Source: CAVPJC01 sp963705155
GTDB taxonomy: Bacteria > Chloroflexota > Anaerolineae > Anaerolineales > UBA4823
Assembly: GCA_963705155.1 (NCBI GenBank)
Contig: CAVPJC010000005.1
Span: forward strand, 31,976-95,975
Direction: 5' to 3'
DNA: 64,000 nucleotides
Positions within the stretch are counted from its first letter, which is position 1. Each line of letters begins with the position of its first letter. A program made the translations under genes and the position numbers. Shown in pieces: positions 28,407-37,363 of this stretch. The notes beneath the pieces are model-generated. The model was not told the origin of the DNA and searched no databases. It saw only the letters and a list, made by a program, of their open reading frames with translations.

Positions 28407-29093
28407 TTTCGCCGGATAATTTCAGCCTGGAGTCAATTATCAATCGTTTGCAGTCGCTTGCCAATCCCGATAACCTGGCAGGCATGGCGCGCTACGGCAT
28501 CAATACCCACAACGCGCTGGGGATTTCCATTTATACGCTGCGTCCCCTGGCGAAGGAGATCGGCCGCGACCATGACCTGGCTCTGCAGTTGTGGGAATCG
28601 GGTATCCACGAAGCGCGCATCCTGGCATCTTATGTAGCCGATCCGCTTCAAATGACAGAAGCGCATATGGAACATTGGGCGGCGGATTTTGACTCTGTGG
28701 GATGTATGCGACCAGGTGTGCGGTTTCTTTGAGGAGACGCCCTTTGCCTGGCAAAAGACCGGCGAATGGTCAAGCCGCCCGGAGGAGTTCGTTAAGCGGG
28801 CAGCTTTTGCGATCATGGCGGGCCTGGTGGTGCACGAAAAGAAAACACCAGATGAACGGTTCGAGCAGTTTCTACCGGTTATCGTGCGTGAATGCACGGA
28901 TGAGCGCAACTATGTGAAGAAGGCGGTCAACTGGGCGCTGCGAAATACCGGCAAGCGCAGCCGCCGGTTGAATGAGGCCGCCATTCAAACAGCCCGGCAG
29001 ATCGCACAGATCGATTCGCGGGCGGCGCGTTGGATTGCGGCGGATGCGCTGCGTGAGCTGACAGGCGAGAAAATCCAGGCGAAGCTGAGATAG
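28403..29093 (+). CDS. AlkD-like DNA alkylation repair protein, HEAT-repeat fold (one frame break)
   Basis: About 230 residues of alpha-helical repeats of the PF08713 type, DNA glycosylases for bulky alkylated bases. Segments: ARYGINTHNALGISIYTLR, LALQLWESGIHEARILASY and, after a slip near 28693, WDVCDQVCGFFEETPFAW, NYVKKAVNWALRNTGKRS and ARWIAADALRELTGEK. The Asp/Trp residues used by AlkD-family enzymes appear conserved in the KAVNWALR helix. The GTG start at 28403 has AGAAGGAAAAG upstream and overlaps the previous stop as GTGA. GC returns to the background here. Confidence 0.82.
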
Positions 29094-29217
29094 GGCGGCC
29101 CGGTGTATGCCAGCCCTGGGTGGCGGCAGCACAGGCCGGGCGGCCCAAGTGGTTTGTGCTAACCCGCTGTTATTGAGTACAATTGTCCTGCAAGCAGCCT
29201 TTCAATGAGAGTAAATT

Positions 29218-30669
29218 ATGCCCGAATACGAAGCCATCATCGGCCTTGAAACCCATATCCAACTCAATACCCATACCAAGATTTTTTGTTCCTGCAAGGC
29301 AGGCTCCTGGAATGATCCGCCCAACACCAATATCTGCCCGGTGTGTTCGGGTCTGCCCGGGGTCCTGCCGGTGTTGAACCAGGCTGTGGTGGAGAAGGGT
29401 GTGCAGCTTGCCGCTGCCATGCACGCTGACATCCAGCTGGTATCTTATTTTGACCGCAAGAATTACTTTTACCCCGATCTGCCCAAAGGCTACCAGATCT
29501 CGCAGTATGATGTCCCGCTGGCGATTGGCGGGCATCTGGATGTGCCTGTTCCGGCTGCGCCGGGCGTCGCTGCTTATACACGCCGGGTCACCATTCGCAA
29601 ACTGCACATTGAGGAAGATGCCGGAAAGACTAAAAACGAGCACGACCGCAGGTTGATCGATTTCAATCGGTGCGGAGTGCCGCTGGTGGAGATGGTAACC
29701 GAACCGGATATGCGCTCTGCCGAAGAGGCAGCCCAATATGTCACCCGCCTGCGCCAGTTGCTGCGCTGGTTGGGTGTATCTGAAGCGGATATGGAGAAGG
29801 CCCATCTGCGCTGTGATGCCAACGTTTCCATCAGGCCGGTGGGGGCCACCTACCTGAACCCGAAGACCGAAATCAAAAATGTCAATTCGATCATGGCGGT
29901 GCGAACCGCATCCCAGATGGAGATCGAACGCCAGATACGCGCCGTGGAAGCCGGACAGCGCATCGAAGCCTGGACGCTGGAATGGGATGAAGACGCCGGT
30001 GTGCTGCGTAAGATGCGCTCCAAGGAGACCGAGGCCGATTACCGCTACTTCCGTGAGCCAGATTTGCTGCCCATCCGCCTGGATGAAAACTGGCTCAAGG
30101 GCATTCTGGCAGGCCAGCCAGAGCTGCCTCTGGAGCGGCGCGCCCGTTTTATATCCCAGTATGGGCTGCCGGAGTACGACGCAGATATCCTCACTTCCGA
30201 GCGCAGCCTCTCCGATTATTTCGAGACCACCTGCCAGGCTTATGCCGGGGATGTCAAGCGTGTTTCCAACTGGTTGATGAATGATGTGCTGCGCATGGTC
30301 AATGACCTGGGTCTTACCGCCAGCGACCTCCGTCTCACGCCCGTCTACCTGGCTGAGATTATCCGCCTGGTAGATGCCGGTACGATCAACGCAAATACAG
30401 GGAAAGCCCTGTTGGAAAAAGTGCAAAATACCGGCCGCGCTCCCGGGTTGATTGTCCAGGAAGAAGGTCTGGCGAAAGTCAGCGACACATCGGCCGTACG
30501 CGCCGTGTGCGCTGAAGTGCTGGCTGAGGCTTCGGCTGAAGTAGCTTCGTATAAGTCAGGCAAGGTCAGCCTGATCGGGTGGTTCGTTGGTCAGGTGATG
30601 AAAAAATCCAGGGGCAAGGCTGATCCGCAGGTGGCGCGCACAATTTTGGAAGAACTGCTGTCAGCCTGA
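29218..30669 (+). CDS. gatB: Asp-tRNA(Asn)/Glu-tRNA(Gln) amidotransferase subunit B
   Basis: The kinase-like and tRNA-binding subunit, 483 residues and full length. Hallmarks: EAIIGLETHIQLNTHTKIFC, a zinc site with CSC...NTNICPVCSGLPGVLPVLN, the LPKGYQISQYDVPLA loop, HIEEDAGKT, and the C-terminal YqeY/GatB domain ending KSRGKADPQVARTILEELL. It is separated from gatCA by ~3.4 kb that holds unrelated accessory genes. Together the three subunits imply indirect formation of Gln-tRNA and/or Asn-tRNA. Confidence 0.98.
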   Translation: MPEYEAIIGLETHIQLNTHTKIFCSCKAGSWNDPPNTNICPVCSGLPGVLPVLNQAVVEKGVQLAAAMHADIQLVSYFDRKNYFYPDLPKGYQISQYDVPLAIGGHLDVPVPAAPGVAAYTRRVTIRKLHIEEDAGKTKNEHDRRLIDFNRCGVPLVEMVTEPDMRSAEEAAQYVTRLRQLLRWLGVSEADMEKAHLRCDANVSIRPVGATYLNPKTEIKNVNSIMAVRTASQMEIERQIRAVEAGQRIEAWTLEWDEDAGVLRKMRSKETEADYRYFREPDLLPIRLDENWLKGILAGQPELPLERRARFISQYGLPEYDADILTSERSLSDYFETTCQAYAGDVKRVSNWLMNDVLRMVNDLGLTASDLRLTPVYLAEIIRLVDAGTINANTGKALLEKVQNTGRAPGLIVQEEGLAKVSDTSAVRAVCAEVLAEASAEVASYKSGKVSLIGWFVGQVMKKSRGKADPQVARTILEELLSA

Positions 30670-30718
30670 TCGGGATAATGTTTTATAAATCACCCGGAAG
30701 TGTGCACCAGGGGTTATT

Positions 30719-31606
30719 TTGAGCAACTCATCCTACCTTTTCCTGAATGATGTGCGTGTTCATTATCTGCACTGGGGTTTCCCAGCCGGGGGTCAGCCGC
30801 TGGTTTTGCTGCATGGTTTGGCTTCCAATGCCCGGATTTGGGAGCTGACAGCTCCTTACCTGGAACAGGCCGGTTTTGAAGTCTTCGCTCCAGATTTGCG
30901 CGGTCACGGTCTCACCGATAAACCAGACGGAGATTATGGCTTTGAAACCCTTCTCCGTGATCTGAGCTCTTTTATGAATGCCCTGGAGCTGGAACGACCG
31001 GTGCTTGTGGGCCATTCGTGGGGGGCTCAGATTGCTCTAAGCTACGCTGCCCGGGTTTCCTTCGGGCCGCGGGCGCCAGGCGCTATTGTGCTTGTAGACG
31101 GCGGTATGACCCAGATGGACGCCTCCGGCCTTTCCTGGGAACAGATGCGCCAGCGCCTCACCCCTCCGCGCCTGGCTGGCACGCCCCTGGAGAGCTTCCT
31201 GGAGCGGCTGAATGCCCCAAACCCGCGCTGGCAGCCTGATGACCAGGCCATTCAAATCATCCTGGCCAATTTTGAAGTCGCGGCCGATGAGACCATTTCC
31301 CCCCGCCTCAGCTTTGAAAAGCACATGCAGATCGTACGCGCCATGTGGGAGTTTAAAACCTACGATTATTACCGCCAGGTGCGCTGCCCGGTGCTCCTGC
31401 TGCCGGCGCGCCCTGCTGAGCCGCACTTACCAGCTGAAGCTGAATACCTGGCTTACAAGGAGAGCGGCGTAGAGCAAGCCCTCCAACTCATTCCGAAAGT
31501 GCAGGTGCACTGGATGCTGGACACCGTTCACGATATTCCCCTCCAGCGTCCTGCCGATCTCGCTTCCCGCCTGGTGGAATTTGCCCGATCCAACAAGAGT
31601 GCCTGA
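30719..31606 (+). CDS. Alpha/beta-hydrolase
   Basis: 295 residues. Oxyanion/His-Gly motif VLLHGLASNARIWELTAPYL, the DLRGHGLTDKPDGDYGFE strand, nucleophile LVGHSWGAQIALSYAA, and a C-terminal catalytic His likely in LDTVHDIPLQRP. The start is a TTG at 30719 with AGGGG upstream; no nearby ATG fits. The specific substrate cannot be told; the proline-rich lid region (PRLAGTPLESFLERLN) is variable. The next small gene starts on its stop codon (TGATG). Confidence 0.9.
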   Translation: MSNSSYLFLNDVRVHYLHWGFPAGGQPLVLLHGLASNARIWELTAPYLEQAGFEVFAPDLRGHGLTDKPDGDYGFETLLRDLSSFMNALELERPVLVGHSWGAQIALSYAARVSFGPRAPGAIVLVDGGMTQMDASGLSWEQMRQRLTPPRLAGTPLESFLERLNAPNPRWQPDDQAIQIILANFEVAADETISPRLSFEKHMQIVRAMWEFKTYDYYRQVRCPVLLLPARPAEPHLPAEAEYLAYKESGVEQALQLIPKVQVHWMLDTVHDIPLQRPADLASRLVEFARSNKSA

Positions 31607-31845
31607 TGAATCGATCGAAAATACCCGGTTTTATTGGCTGGTGGCTGGCGTTTAACCTGGTATGGCTGGCTGGGAATGCGGGTACGCAGGCTGCCATTGC
31701 GCGGTCCGCCGGATCGCAGCAGCAGCCCGGCTCGCAATTTTGTTCTACGCCATTTTTGCTGGTGTTTGGCAGCTTGGTGGTTGGCGCCAGACGGTTGAAA
31801 GGATCGCTTTATGGCGCCAACTTACCTGCTCCGCCCCGCCGTTAA
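31606..31845 (+). CDS. Small membrane protein, probably frame-shifted
   Basis: Begins on the stop codon of the hydrolase. The first ~30 residues (IPGFIGWWLAFNLVWLAG) form a membrane helix. A second helix, LAILFYAIFAGVWQLGGW, is in the next frame, so a one-base change near 31705 would give a ~75-residue two-helix protein. In the frame as given the C-terminal half is GSLVVGARRLKGSLYG. No family recognised. Its end overlaps the acetyltransferase start. Confidence 0.45.
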   Translation: MNRSKIPGFIGWWLAFNLVWLAGNAGTQAAIARSAGSQQQPGSQFCSTPFLLVFGSLVVGARRLKGSLYGANLPAPPRR

Positions 31846-32299
31846 GACCGATTTTCCCAGTATCCGCCGCATCATTTACTCCGCTCGAATTAACCCCGGC
31901 GGTTTGGATTGGCGCCGCTTCATGGTAGCCTGCCGGGCAGATCCCGGTGGAGGGGGTGAGATCATTGGCTGCGGGCAGGTAAAGCCGCATCGAGATGGCT
32001 CGCGTGAGCTGGCCTCCATTGCGGTGGTTCCGAACTGGCGCGGCCAGGGGATTGCCCGCGCCATCATCGAGCGCCTGATGGCGGTTGAGCGCGCTCGCGG
32101 CGCAACGAGCTCGCCACAGGTTCTTTATCTCACCTGCCGGGCGCATCTCGGCCCGTTTTATGAGCAATTTGGCTTCCAGCGCGTCAGCTTTCAAGAGATG
32201 CCCCCGTATTTTCGCCGCATCAGCCGGATCGTGGGGCTGCTTCAGAAGCTCACCCGCAGGGAGGAAGGCTTACTGGTCATGGGCCGCGTACTGGAGTGA
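31811..32299 (+). CDS. GNAT-family N-acetyltransferase
   Basis: 162 residues with the GNAT acetyl-CoA-binding pyrophosphate loop VVPNWRGQGIARAIIERLM, preceded by the strand SRELASIAVV. The C-terminal GPFYEQFGFQRVSFQEMP is the usual strand-helix end. Substrate unknown. It is expressed with the hydrolase and membrane protein upstream, judging from the overlaps. Confidence 0.9.
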   Translation: MAPTYLLRPAVKTDFPSIRRIIYSARINPGGLDWRRFMVACRADPGGGGEIIGCGQVKPHRDGSRELASIAVVPNWRGQGIARAIIERLMAVERARGATSSPQVLYLTCRAHLGPFYEQFGFQRVSFQEMPPYFRRISRIVGLLQKLTRREEGLLVMGRVLE

Positions 32300-32340
32300 C
32301 AGAACCTTCAGAGATCTACCTGACGGTTATGCAAGGTTTC

Positions 32341-32368
32341 TTGACTTTTGTGTTTTTATTGGTAATAT
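32341..32368 (+). promoter_or_regulatory. Promoter of the GGDEF gene pair
   Basis: TTGACT (32341-32346), a 16-base T-rich spacer and TAATAT (32363-32368). It lies in a very AT-rich stretch (32331-32400) unlike the surrounding GC-rich DNA. A second -10-like TATAAT is ~25 bases further on. The GGDEF genes start at 32408. Confidence 0.55.
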
Positions 32369-32407
32369 TAGACATATTATTAATATATAATACAATGAGA
32401 GAAACAC

Positions 32408-33043
32408 ATGTCTATGTATCAGCGCAAACATCAGCCAAAAGATCCTGGAGTTAGAATTGGTGTTCGCCAGGTTTCCAAACCACCCAGAAAAAAGAATCTG
32501 AACCGCAAAATTCTCAGTCTTAGCCAGCTGGTGGCAGAGCTGAGCTGGGATGAGCCGTTTGGCATGCTGACCCGCAATGCATTTTTGCAATTTTGCCGCC
32601 GCCTGCCGCCTGCCGCTCGCCGGATTGCATTCATCGATCTGAATGATGTCGGAGAAATGAATTTGCTCTATGGTTATACTGAGGTTGACCGGCGCATCCA
32701 GCGTGTGTTTGCCATTTTTCATGGCTCAGGCGATATCGTGGCGCGTTGGTACTCGGGCGACGAAATTGTCATCCTCTTCGCGGGTGAGAGCGACCCCATC
32801 CAAAAGCTGAACAGCCTGAGACTGGCGGCCCAGACTGAACAGCTAACATTCTTTGAACAGTCTGGGGTCTGGGACTCTGCTCTTGGGCCTGTGGAGTGCG
32901 CCGTCCTGGCGCTTTCCAACCAGATTGGCCTGCAAAAGCTTTTTGCCAGGCAACTGCAAATTTCGGGAGGTCGATATGATGAGTCCAGAAAATACTCAAC
33001 TGGATGCGCTGACCGGGATGTTGACCCGGGCGGCGTTTTTTGA
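32408..33043 (+). CDS. Degenerate GGDEF-like domain protein
   Basis: About 190 recognisable residues. The order is a basic N-terminus (RKHQPKDPG, PPRKKN), an alpha segment LSQLVAELSWDEPFGMLTRN, the strand RRIAFIDLNDVGEMNLLYG and the site RWYSGDEIVILFAG. The active-site signature GG(D/E)EF is Y-S-G-D-E-I, so the first Gly is replaced by Ser; catalytic cyclase activity is doubtful, and a sensor or dimerisation partner role is possible. It overlaps the next gene by 68 bases in a different frame. A one-base change would instead stop it at the ATGATGA start of that gene, so the last ~20 residues may be spurious. Confidence 0.72.
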   Translation: MSMYQRKHQPKDPGVRIGVRQVSKPPRKKNLNRKILSLSQLVAELSWDEPFGMLTRNAFLQFCRRLPPAARRIAFIDLNDVGEMNLLYGYTEVDRRIQRVFAIFHGSGDIVARWYSGDEIVILFAGESDPIQKLNSLRLAAQTEQLTFFEQSGVWDSALGPVECAVLALSNQIGLQKLFARQLQISGGRYDESRKYSTGCADRDVDPGGVF

Positions 33044-33653
33044 GCAATTTAAGGCTGTCATGCAAAACGCGATCCGCCAGGACCGGTCGATTACCCTGGC
33101 ATTTTTAGATATCGATCACTTTAAGGAAGTCAATGACCAATTTGGCCACCCGGTGGGCGACCTGGTGATCAAAGAAGTTGCCAGCCAGGTCAGCCGGGTG
33201 TGTGTGAGCAGCGCCATCCTGGGGCGTTACGGTGGGGATGAGCTGGTCTTGCTTTTCCCGGATATGGAACGTGAACAGGCGTTTTTAATCCTGGAGAAAA
33301 TCCGTTCGGCGGTTGAGCACAAAACCGTTTATGGTGAAGGCATTGAAAGAGCAGAGCTTAAAATCACCATCAGCGGCGGGATTGCCTCCTATCCGATCGA
33401 TGGACGCAATGAAAACGAGCTGCTGCGCAAGGCCGACCAGGCGATCTATCGCGCCAAAGATGTAGGACGCAACACAATCCGGCTGGCCTATGAAGAGCGC
33501 ATGGTGCCCAAAACCACCCATTACACCCTGACCCAATTGGAGCGTCTCTCCAAACTGGCGCAAGGGCAGGGGAACACGGAGGCAGAATTGCTGCGCGAAG
33601 CCCTGGACAACCTGTTGATCAAGTACGGGGTATCCGAGATCCCATCACCTTGA
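32976..33653 (+). CDS. GGDEF diguanylate-cyclase-like protein with ribbon-helix-helix-like C-terminus
   Basis: Starts at ATGATG with GGGAGG six bases upstream. Residues 9-170 form a GGDEF domain: LDALTGMLTRAAFFEQF, ITLAFLDIDHFKEVNDQFGH, and the signature RYGGDELVLLFPDMER. ISGGIASYPIDG and LLRKADQAIYRAKDVGRNTI complete it. After residue ~178 comes KTTHYTLTQLERLSKLAQGQ and then NTEAELLREALDNLLIKYG, which fits the beta-helix-helix pattern of CopG/Arc-type DNA-binding proteins. That would join c-di-GMP synthesis or sensing to DNA binding or dimerisation in one chain. Paired with the degenerate GGDEF protein before it. Confidence 0.88.
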   Translation: MMSPENTQLDALTGMLTRAAFFEQFKAVMQNAIRQDRSITLAFLDIDHFKEVNDQFGHPVGDLVIKEVASQVSRVCVSSAILGRYGGDELVLLFPDMEREQAFLILEKIRSAVEHKTVYGEGIERAELKITISGGIASYPIDGRNENELLRKADQAIYRAKDVGRNTIRLAYEERMVPKTTHYTLTQLERLSKLAQGQGNTEAELLREALDNLLIKYGVSEIPSP

Positions 33654-33671
33654 TAGGATCTTCCAACAGCC

Positions 33672-35018
33672 TCAAGGCGCGGTCTGCGGCGCCATAAGTG
33701 CCCATTTCTGCCCGCCGTTGCTGGTTTGAACCAGGGCAATCTGCTCACCATCGCGGGCCACTGCCCAACCGATCTGTTCATTCAGAAAATAGAAATCGCC
33801 TTCCCAGGTTACGCGGCCGATCCTGTTCCAACTTTGCCCGCCGTTGCTGGTTTTGTAGATCTCTTTCCCCAATGCCAGTCCGGTCTGGCTGTCTGTAAAA
33901 ATGAGCGCTCCGCCCGGGTATGCAGTGCTGCTCCAGGTGCCGCCGCCATCGTCACTGGAATACAGGTAATATTCGGTCACCATGGGATCCAGGTTATAGC
34001 GCACACAGCGCACGACAAGCCTGACCTGTTGTGGATTAAATAATGTGGGTGTATAGGCGCCGCAGGCTGCGATAAAGTCGTTGCTGTACAGGTTGGGCTC
34101 ACTGGCAGGCGGCGGGAGCTCGATCGGGTTCCAGGTTGTTCCACCATCCACCGTCTTGAAGAGCAGCACTCCCGGCGCTACCCCATTGCAGTCGCCGGTC
34201 AGCCAGCCCTCCTGTGGGGTGATAAACAGCATGCTGGTTTTTGAGCAGGATTGAATGCTGCTGTCGCCGTAGGGATCAATCAGTCGCTGCCAGGTCTGGC
34301 CTCCGTCGCTGCTTCTAAAGAGCGCCACATAATCATGGTTCATGCCCACGCCCACATGCGCCAGCAGCCAGCCGGTTTGAGCGTCCACGAACTGCAGGTC
34401 GGTGGGCGTAAAAAATTCGTTCAAGTCACTGGTCTCCAACGGGGCGCTGGCATTCCAGGCGCCGCCGCCGTCTTGCGTGCGCCAGACTGCCACCTGTGGT
34501 GAGGATGGCGGCGCGCCATCCGTGTAATACATCACCCAGGCGACATCCGGGTCGAAAAAGTAGGCTTCTGCGATGCGCTGCTCACCGACGGCGGGCGCTG
34601 GTTCAGGCGGGGTTACGTCTATCCAGGTTGCGCCTCCATCCAGGGTTCTCAAGACGTGGTCGTTAGCTCCAGCCAGCCCGCCAGTTGCCCAACCCAGGCT
34701 GGCGCTATGCATGTGGATTTTTTGAATCGCTATTTCCGTACTGCCTGGTATATGATCGATTGCATCCACCATCGGAGCTGGAATAGTTTCAGTTGGCGTT
34801 GGCGCTGCAGGAGGAGAGATGGTTTCTGTGGGGGGCAGCGCCGTAGGCGATGCCATTGCCTGGGTGGGAGCGCTGATTGCAGTGGGGGTTTCGCCTGAAC
34901 TGGCGGTGGCCGGCGCCACGGCTACCGGCGGGACGGGAGTGCTCTCCACAGGCTTGGTGCAGCCACACAGGCATGCTGCCAGGATCGCCAGGTATAACAC
35001 AACTTTCTTCATTCTCAT
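33672..35018 (-). CDS. Secreted lipoprotein with BNR/Asp-box beta-propeller repeats (Ycf48-like)
   Basis: Signal peptide with lipobox (LAILAACLCGC, Cys near residue 20), then a long Pro/Thr/Ala linker to residue ~85, so the folded part stands off the membrane. At least five S/T-x-D/N-G-G-x-T/S-W Asp boxes follow, e.g. RTLDGGATWIDV, RSSDGGQTWQRL, KTVDGGTTWNPI, SSDDGGGTWSS, KTSNGGQSWNRI. This is a WD/BNR beta-propeller as in sialidase-like or Ycf48/HCF136-like proteins. It overlaps the cupin stop by four bases. Function not known. Confidence 0.88.
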   Translation of the reverse strand: MRMKKVVLYLAILAACLCGCTKPVESTPVPPVAVAPATASSGETPTAISAPTQAMASPTALPPTETISPPAAPTPTETIPAPMVDAIDHIPGSTEIAIQKIHMHSASLGWATGGLAGANDHVLRTLDGGATWIDVTPPEPAPAVGEQRIAEAYFFDPDVAWVMYYTDGAPPSSPQVAVWRTQDGGGAWNASAPLETSDLNEFFTPTDLQFVDAQTGWLLAHVGVGMNHDYVALFRSSDGGQTWQRLIDPYGDSSIQSCSKTSMLFITPQEGWLTGDCNGVAPGVLLFKTVDGGTTWNPIELPPPASEPNLYSNDFIAACGAYTPTLFNPQQVRLVVRCVRYNLDPMVTEYYLYSSDDGGGTWSSTAYPGGALIFTDSQTGLALGKEIYKTSNGGQSWNRIGRVTWEGDFYFLNEQIGWAVARDGEQIALVQTSNGGQKWALMAPQTAP

Positions 35019-35335
35019 TCTTTATTGCGGTACTCCTCACGCACCGGGTAGAACACGTCCAGCAAGCGGCAGGCGCTGACAGCCCTGCCAGAATGGCGCA
35101 CATTGGATGGAATTACGACCACGTCGCCAGGCTTTAGCATTTTGGTCTCACCTGCCACGCTGATCTCAAATTCACCTTCCAGCATGTTGGCTACCTGTTC
35201 ATGCGGGTGGGCGTGTTCTGGCAACGCGGCACCGGGCTCCACCCGCCAATAAATCAGGGTCATGTGCTCGGAATGCACGAAACGGCCATGATAGCCAGGC
35301 ACAATTTCACGTTCAGCCTTATCGGATAAACTCAT
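35015..35335 (-). CDS. Cupin-domain protein
   Basis: A single small beta-barrel of ~106 residues. The metal-binding motif 1 is PEHAHPHEQVANMLEGEFEI (His-x-His...Glu) and motif 2 includes KPGDVVVIPSNVRHSGRA with the third His. The start at MSLSDKAEREIVPG (35335) is more likely than the one at 35344. Probably a dioxygenase-like or sugar-binding cupin; the substrate cannot be named. It lies downstream of the GMC oxidoreductase and overlaps the lipoprotein. Confidence 0.88.
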   Translation of the reverse strand: MSLSDKAEREIVPGYHGRFVHSEHMTLIYWRVEPGAALPEHAHPHEQVANMLEGEFEISVAGETKMLKPGDVVVIPSNVRHSGRAVSACRLLDVFYPVREEYRNKE

Positions 35336-35374
35336 AAAAGCCATGGTGGGTTCCCTTTGTGTGGTTCAAGCCAG

Positions 35375-37057
35375 TCAATTGGTTTGGAGCGCCGGTTGGG
35401 AGGAGACCCCGATCGGCTCGCGTTTCGGTTTGCCGTTCTTGGGCGGCACCCGGCTCATGGCATACTCTGCCAGGGCGGTGATGGTCAGGCTGGGATTGAC
35501 CCCCGGGTTGGCGGGCATCATCGATCCATCCACCACGTACAGTCCCGGGTAATTGTGTATCTGGCAGTTCAGATCGATCACGCCTTCCTGGTCATTGTTG
35601 CCAAACGGGCAGCCACCCAGGATGTGGGCCGTCATCGGGATATCCAGCAGTCCTTCGTTGATCGAGCCGGCAGGAGCAGACGTTGGTTTTGCGGGCAAAA
35701 TTGCGCGTCACCTGGTGGCCGATATCAATTTTGGTGGGGATGGTATTTTCTGCGTCTGGTCGTGAAACCAGGTTGCGCTTCCCCAATGTGAAGATGTGCC
35801 TCCCCAGGCGCAAACGGATGCGATTATCTTCCGTTTGCATCACCAGAAGGATGGTGGTGCGCTGCGCCCAGCCCGGCAGGATATGTGTCCTCAGGAAATC
35901 GACCGGGCGGGTAAATATCTTTATCAGCTGTCCGCAGAAAGCGTCTTGGAATGCTGCCGCCGTGCTCCACCAGCGGCCCCGCCAGGAAGCGCATCAGCGA
36001 TGAGCCAGCCGGGTAACGCACCGGTTCGATGCTGGTGACTTCGTCGGGATTGAAAATCGAAGTGATGGCAATCCCCCGCGAATAGTCGATTTTGGTCTCG
36101 CGGCTGGTTGCTCCCAGCAGGGCTTCGCTGTTGGTGCGCACCAGATGCCCTAGCTGTTGTGAGATGCGCCCCAGGGATCCCGTGATATCGCGGCAGCGGA
36201 AGAGCAGGCGGAGTGTTCCCAGCGCTCCGGCTGAGAAGACCACATTCTGCGCCCGTACCTTGTGTTCCGTGCGTACCAGCCAGGCGCTGCTGCTGCGGTA
36301 GATCACTTCGTAACGCGCTCCGTCTGGCTGCCCATCCGGAAGAGGACGCACATCGCACACTTCGCATTCGGCCTGAACCTGCGCCCCCCATTTTTCCGCC
36401 AGATACAGGTAATTTTTCATCAGTGTGTTTTTGGCATTGTAGCGGCAGCCTACCATACAGCCCCCGCAGTGAATGCAGGTGTTACGCGCCGGCCCCTCGC
36501 CCTCGAAGTACGGATCGGGGACTTCATCGCCTTCTTTTTCACGGTGGCCGAAAAAGATGCCCACATCGGTGGGCCGGAAGGTGCTCTCGGTGCCCAGCTC
36601 GGCAGCGATTTCTTTCAAGACCGCATCCGAATGCCAAAGACGCGGGTTGCGCGCCGATTCCCAGCATGCGCCGGGCGGTATCGAAGTGAGGTTGAAGGAT
36701 GGTTTTCCAATCGGCCAGGTGTTTCCAGGCTGGATTTTCAAAGAGTTTATCGGTTGGCTGCATCAATACATTGGCATACCCCAGGCTGCCGCCGCCCACT
36801 CCGCTGCCATGCAGCACAATGACATCCCGGAATGGGCTGATCTGCAAAATGCCAAAACAGCGCAGCGATGGCGCCCAAATATAGCGGAACACATTCCAGG
36901 TGCTGCTGGCGAAATCCTGGTCTCTGAAGCGCTTGCCGCGCTCCAGAACCAGCACCGAGTAGCCTTTTTCGGTCAGGCGCATGGCAGATACACTCCCACC
37001 AAACCCCGATCCGATGATTACATAATCAAAAGTGTTTGTTCCATTCTGGCTGGTCAT
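35375..37057 (-). CDS. GMC-type FAD oxidoreductase (three or more frame breaks)
   Basis: An alcohol/cholesterol-oxidase-like flavoprotein of ~550 residues. The Rossmann site is FDYVIIGSGFGGSVSAMRL near the start, then LHGSGVGGGSLGYANVLM. A cysteine cluster NTCIHCGGCMVGCRYNAKN follows, seen in some ferredoxin-linked or bacterial GMC relatives. The C-terminal catalytic region is MTAHILGGCPFGNND and LYVVDGSMMPANPGVNPSLT. Frames change near 36650, 35915 and 35685. Every conserved segment is found in order, so I treat the gene as one unit. It heads a run with cupin and lipoprotein. Confidence 0.82.
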
Positions 37058-37095
37058 GGGAATCCCCTCACATCCAGGTACAGCTGCCTGCTTTA

Positions 37096-37363
37096 CTACG
37101 GATTTTGGATCGTTTCATCGTGTGATCCGACCGACCTTAAACGCAGCACGTCCCCTGCGAGTCGCTCGTATGTCAGCCGATAGCTGCGATCTATTCGGGC
37201 TTCATACATGCCTGCTTACCCCTTTGATTGGTTTGGTTTGCGGCGATGGATGCCGGGGATTATCGACCAGCATAGCGATCATTTTCTTTACTTTCTCTTG
37301 TATCTTCGCTGGCAATTTCCTGTAAGCCTTTATAAACCTTGTACTGGCTTCAATCGTCGGCAT
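37096..37363 (-). CDS. ParE/RelE-like toxin of a type II toxin-antitoxin pair (one frame break)
   Basis: The N-terminal half is MPTIEASTRFIKAYRKLPAK followed by MIAMLVDNPRHPSPQ. After a frame change near 37205-37215 the sequence continues YEARIDRSYRLTYERLAGDV and LRSVGSHDETIQNP. This is a ~90-residue RelE/ParE barrel with the C-terminal Arg and Tyr elements. Toxins of this fold cut mRNA or inhibit gyrase. The ATG lies 14 bases inside the antitoxin gene, the standard antitoxin-toxin order. If the break is real the toxin is dead. Confidence 0.72.

Noticed and set aside
29170..30426. A 418-codon open frame on the minus strand
   Set aside because: It is the antisense shadow of gatB, a full-length conserved gene; no ribosome site and no recognisable motif.
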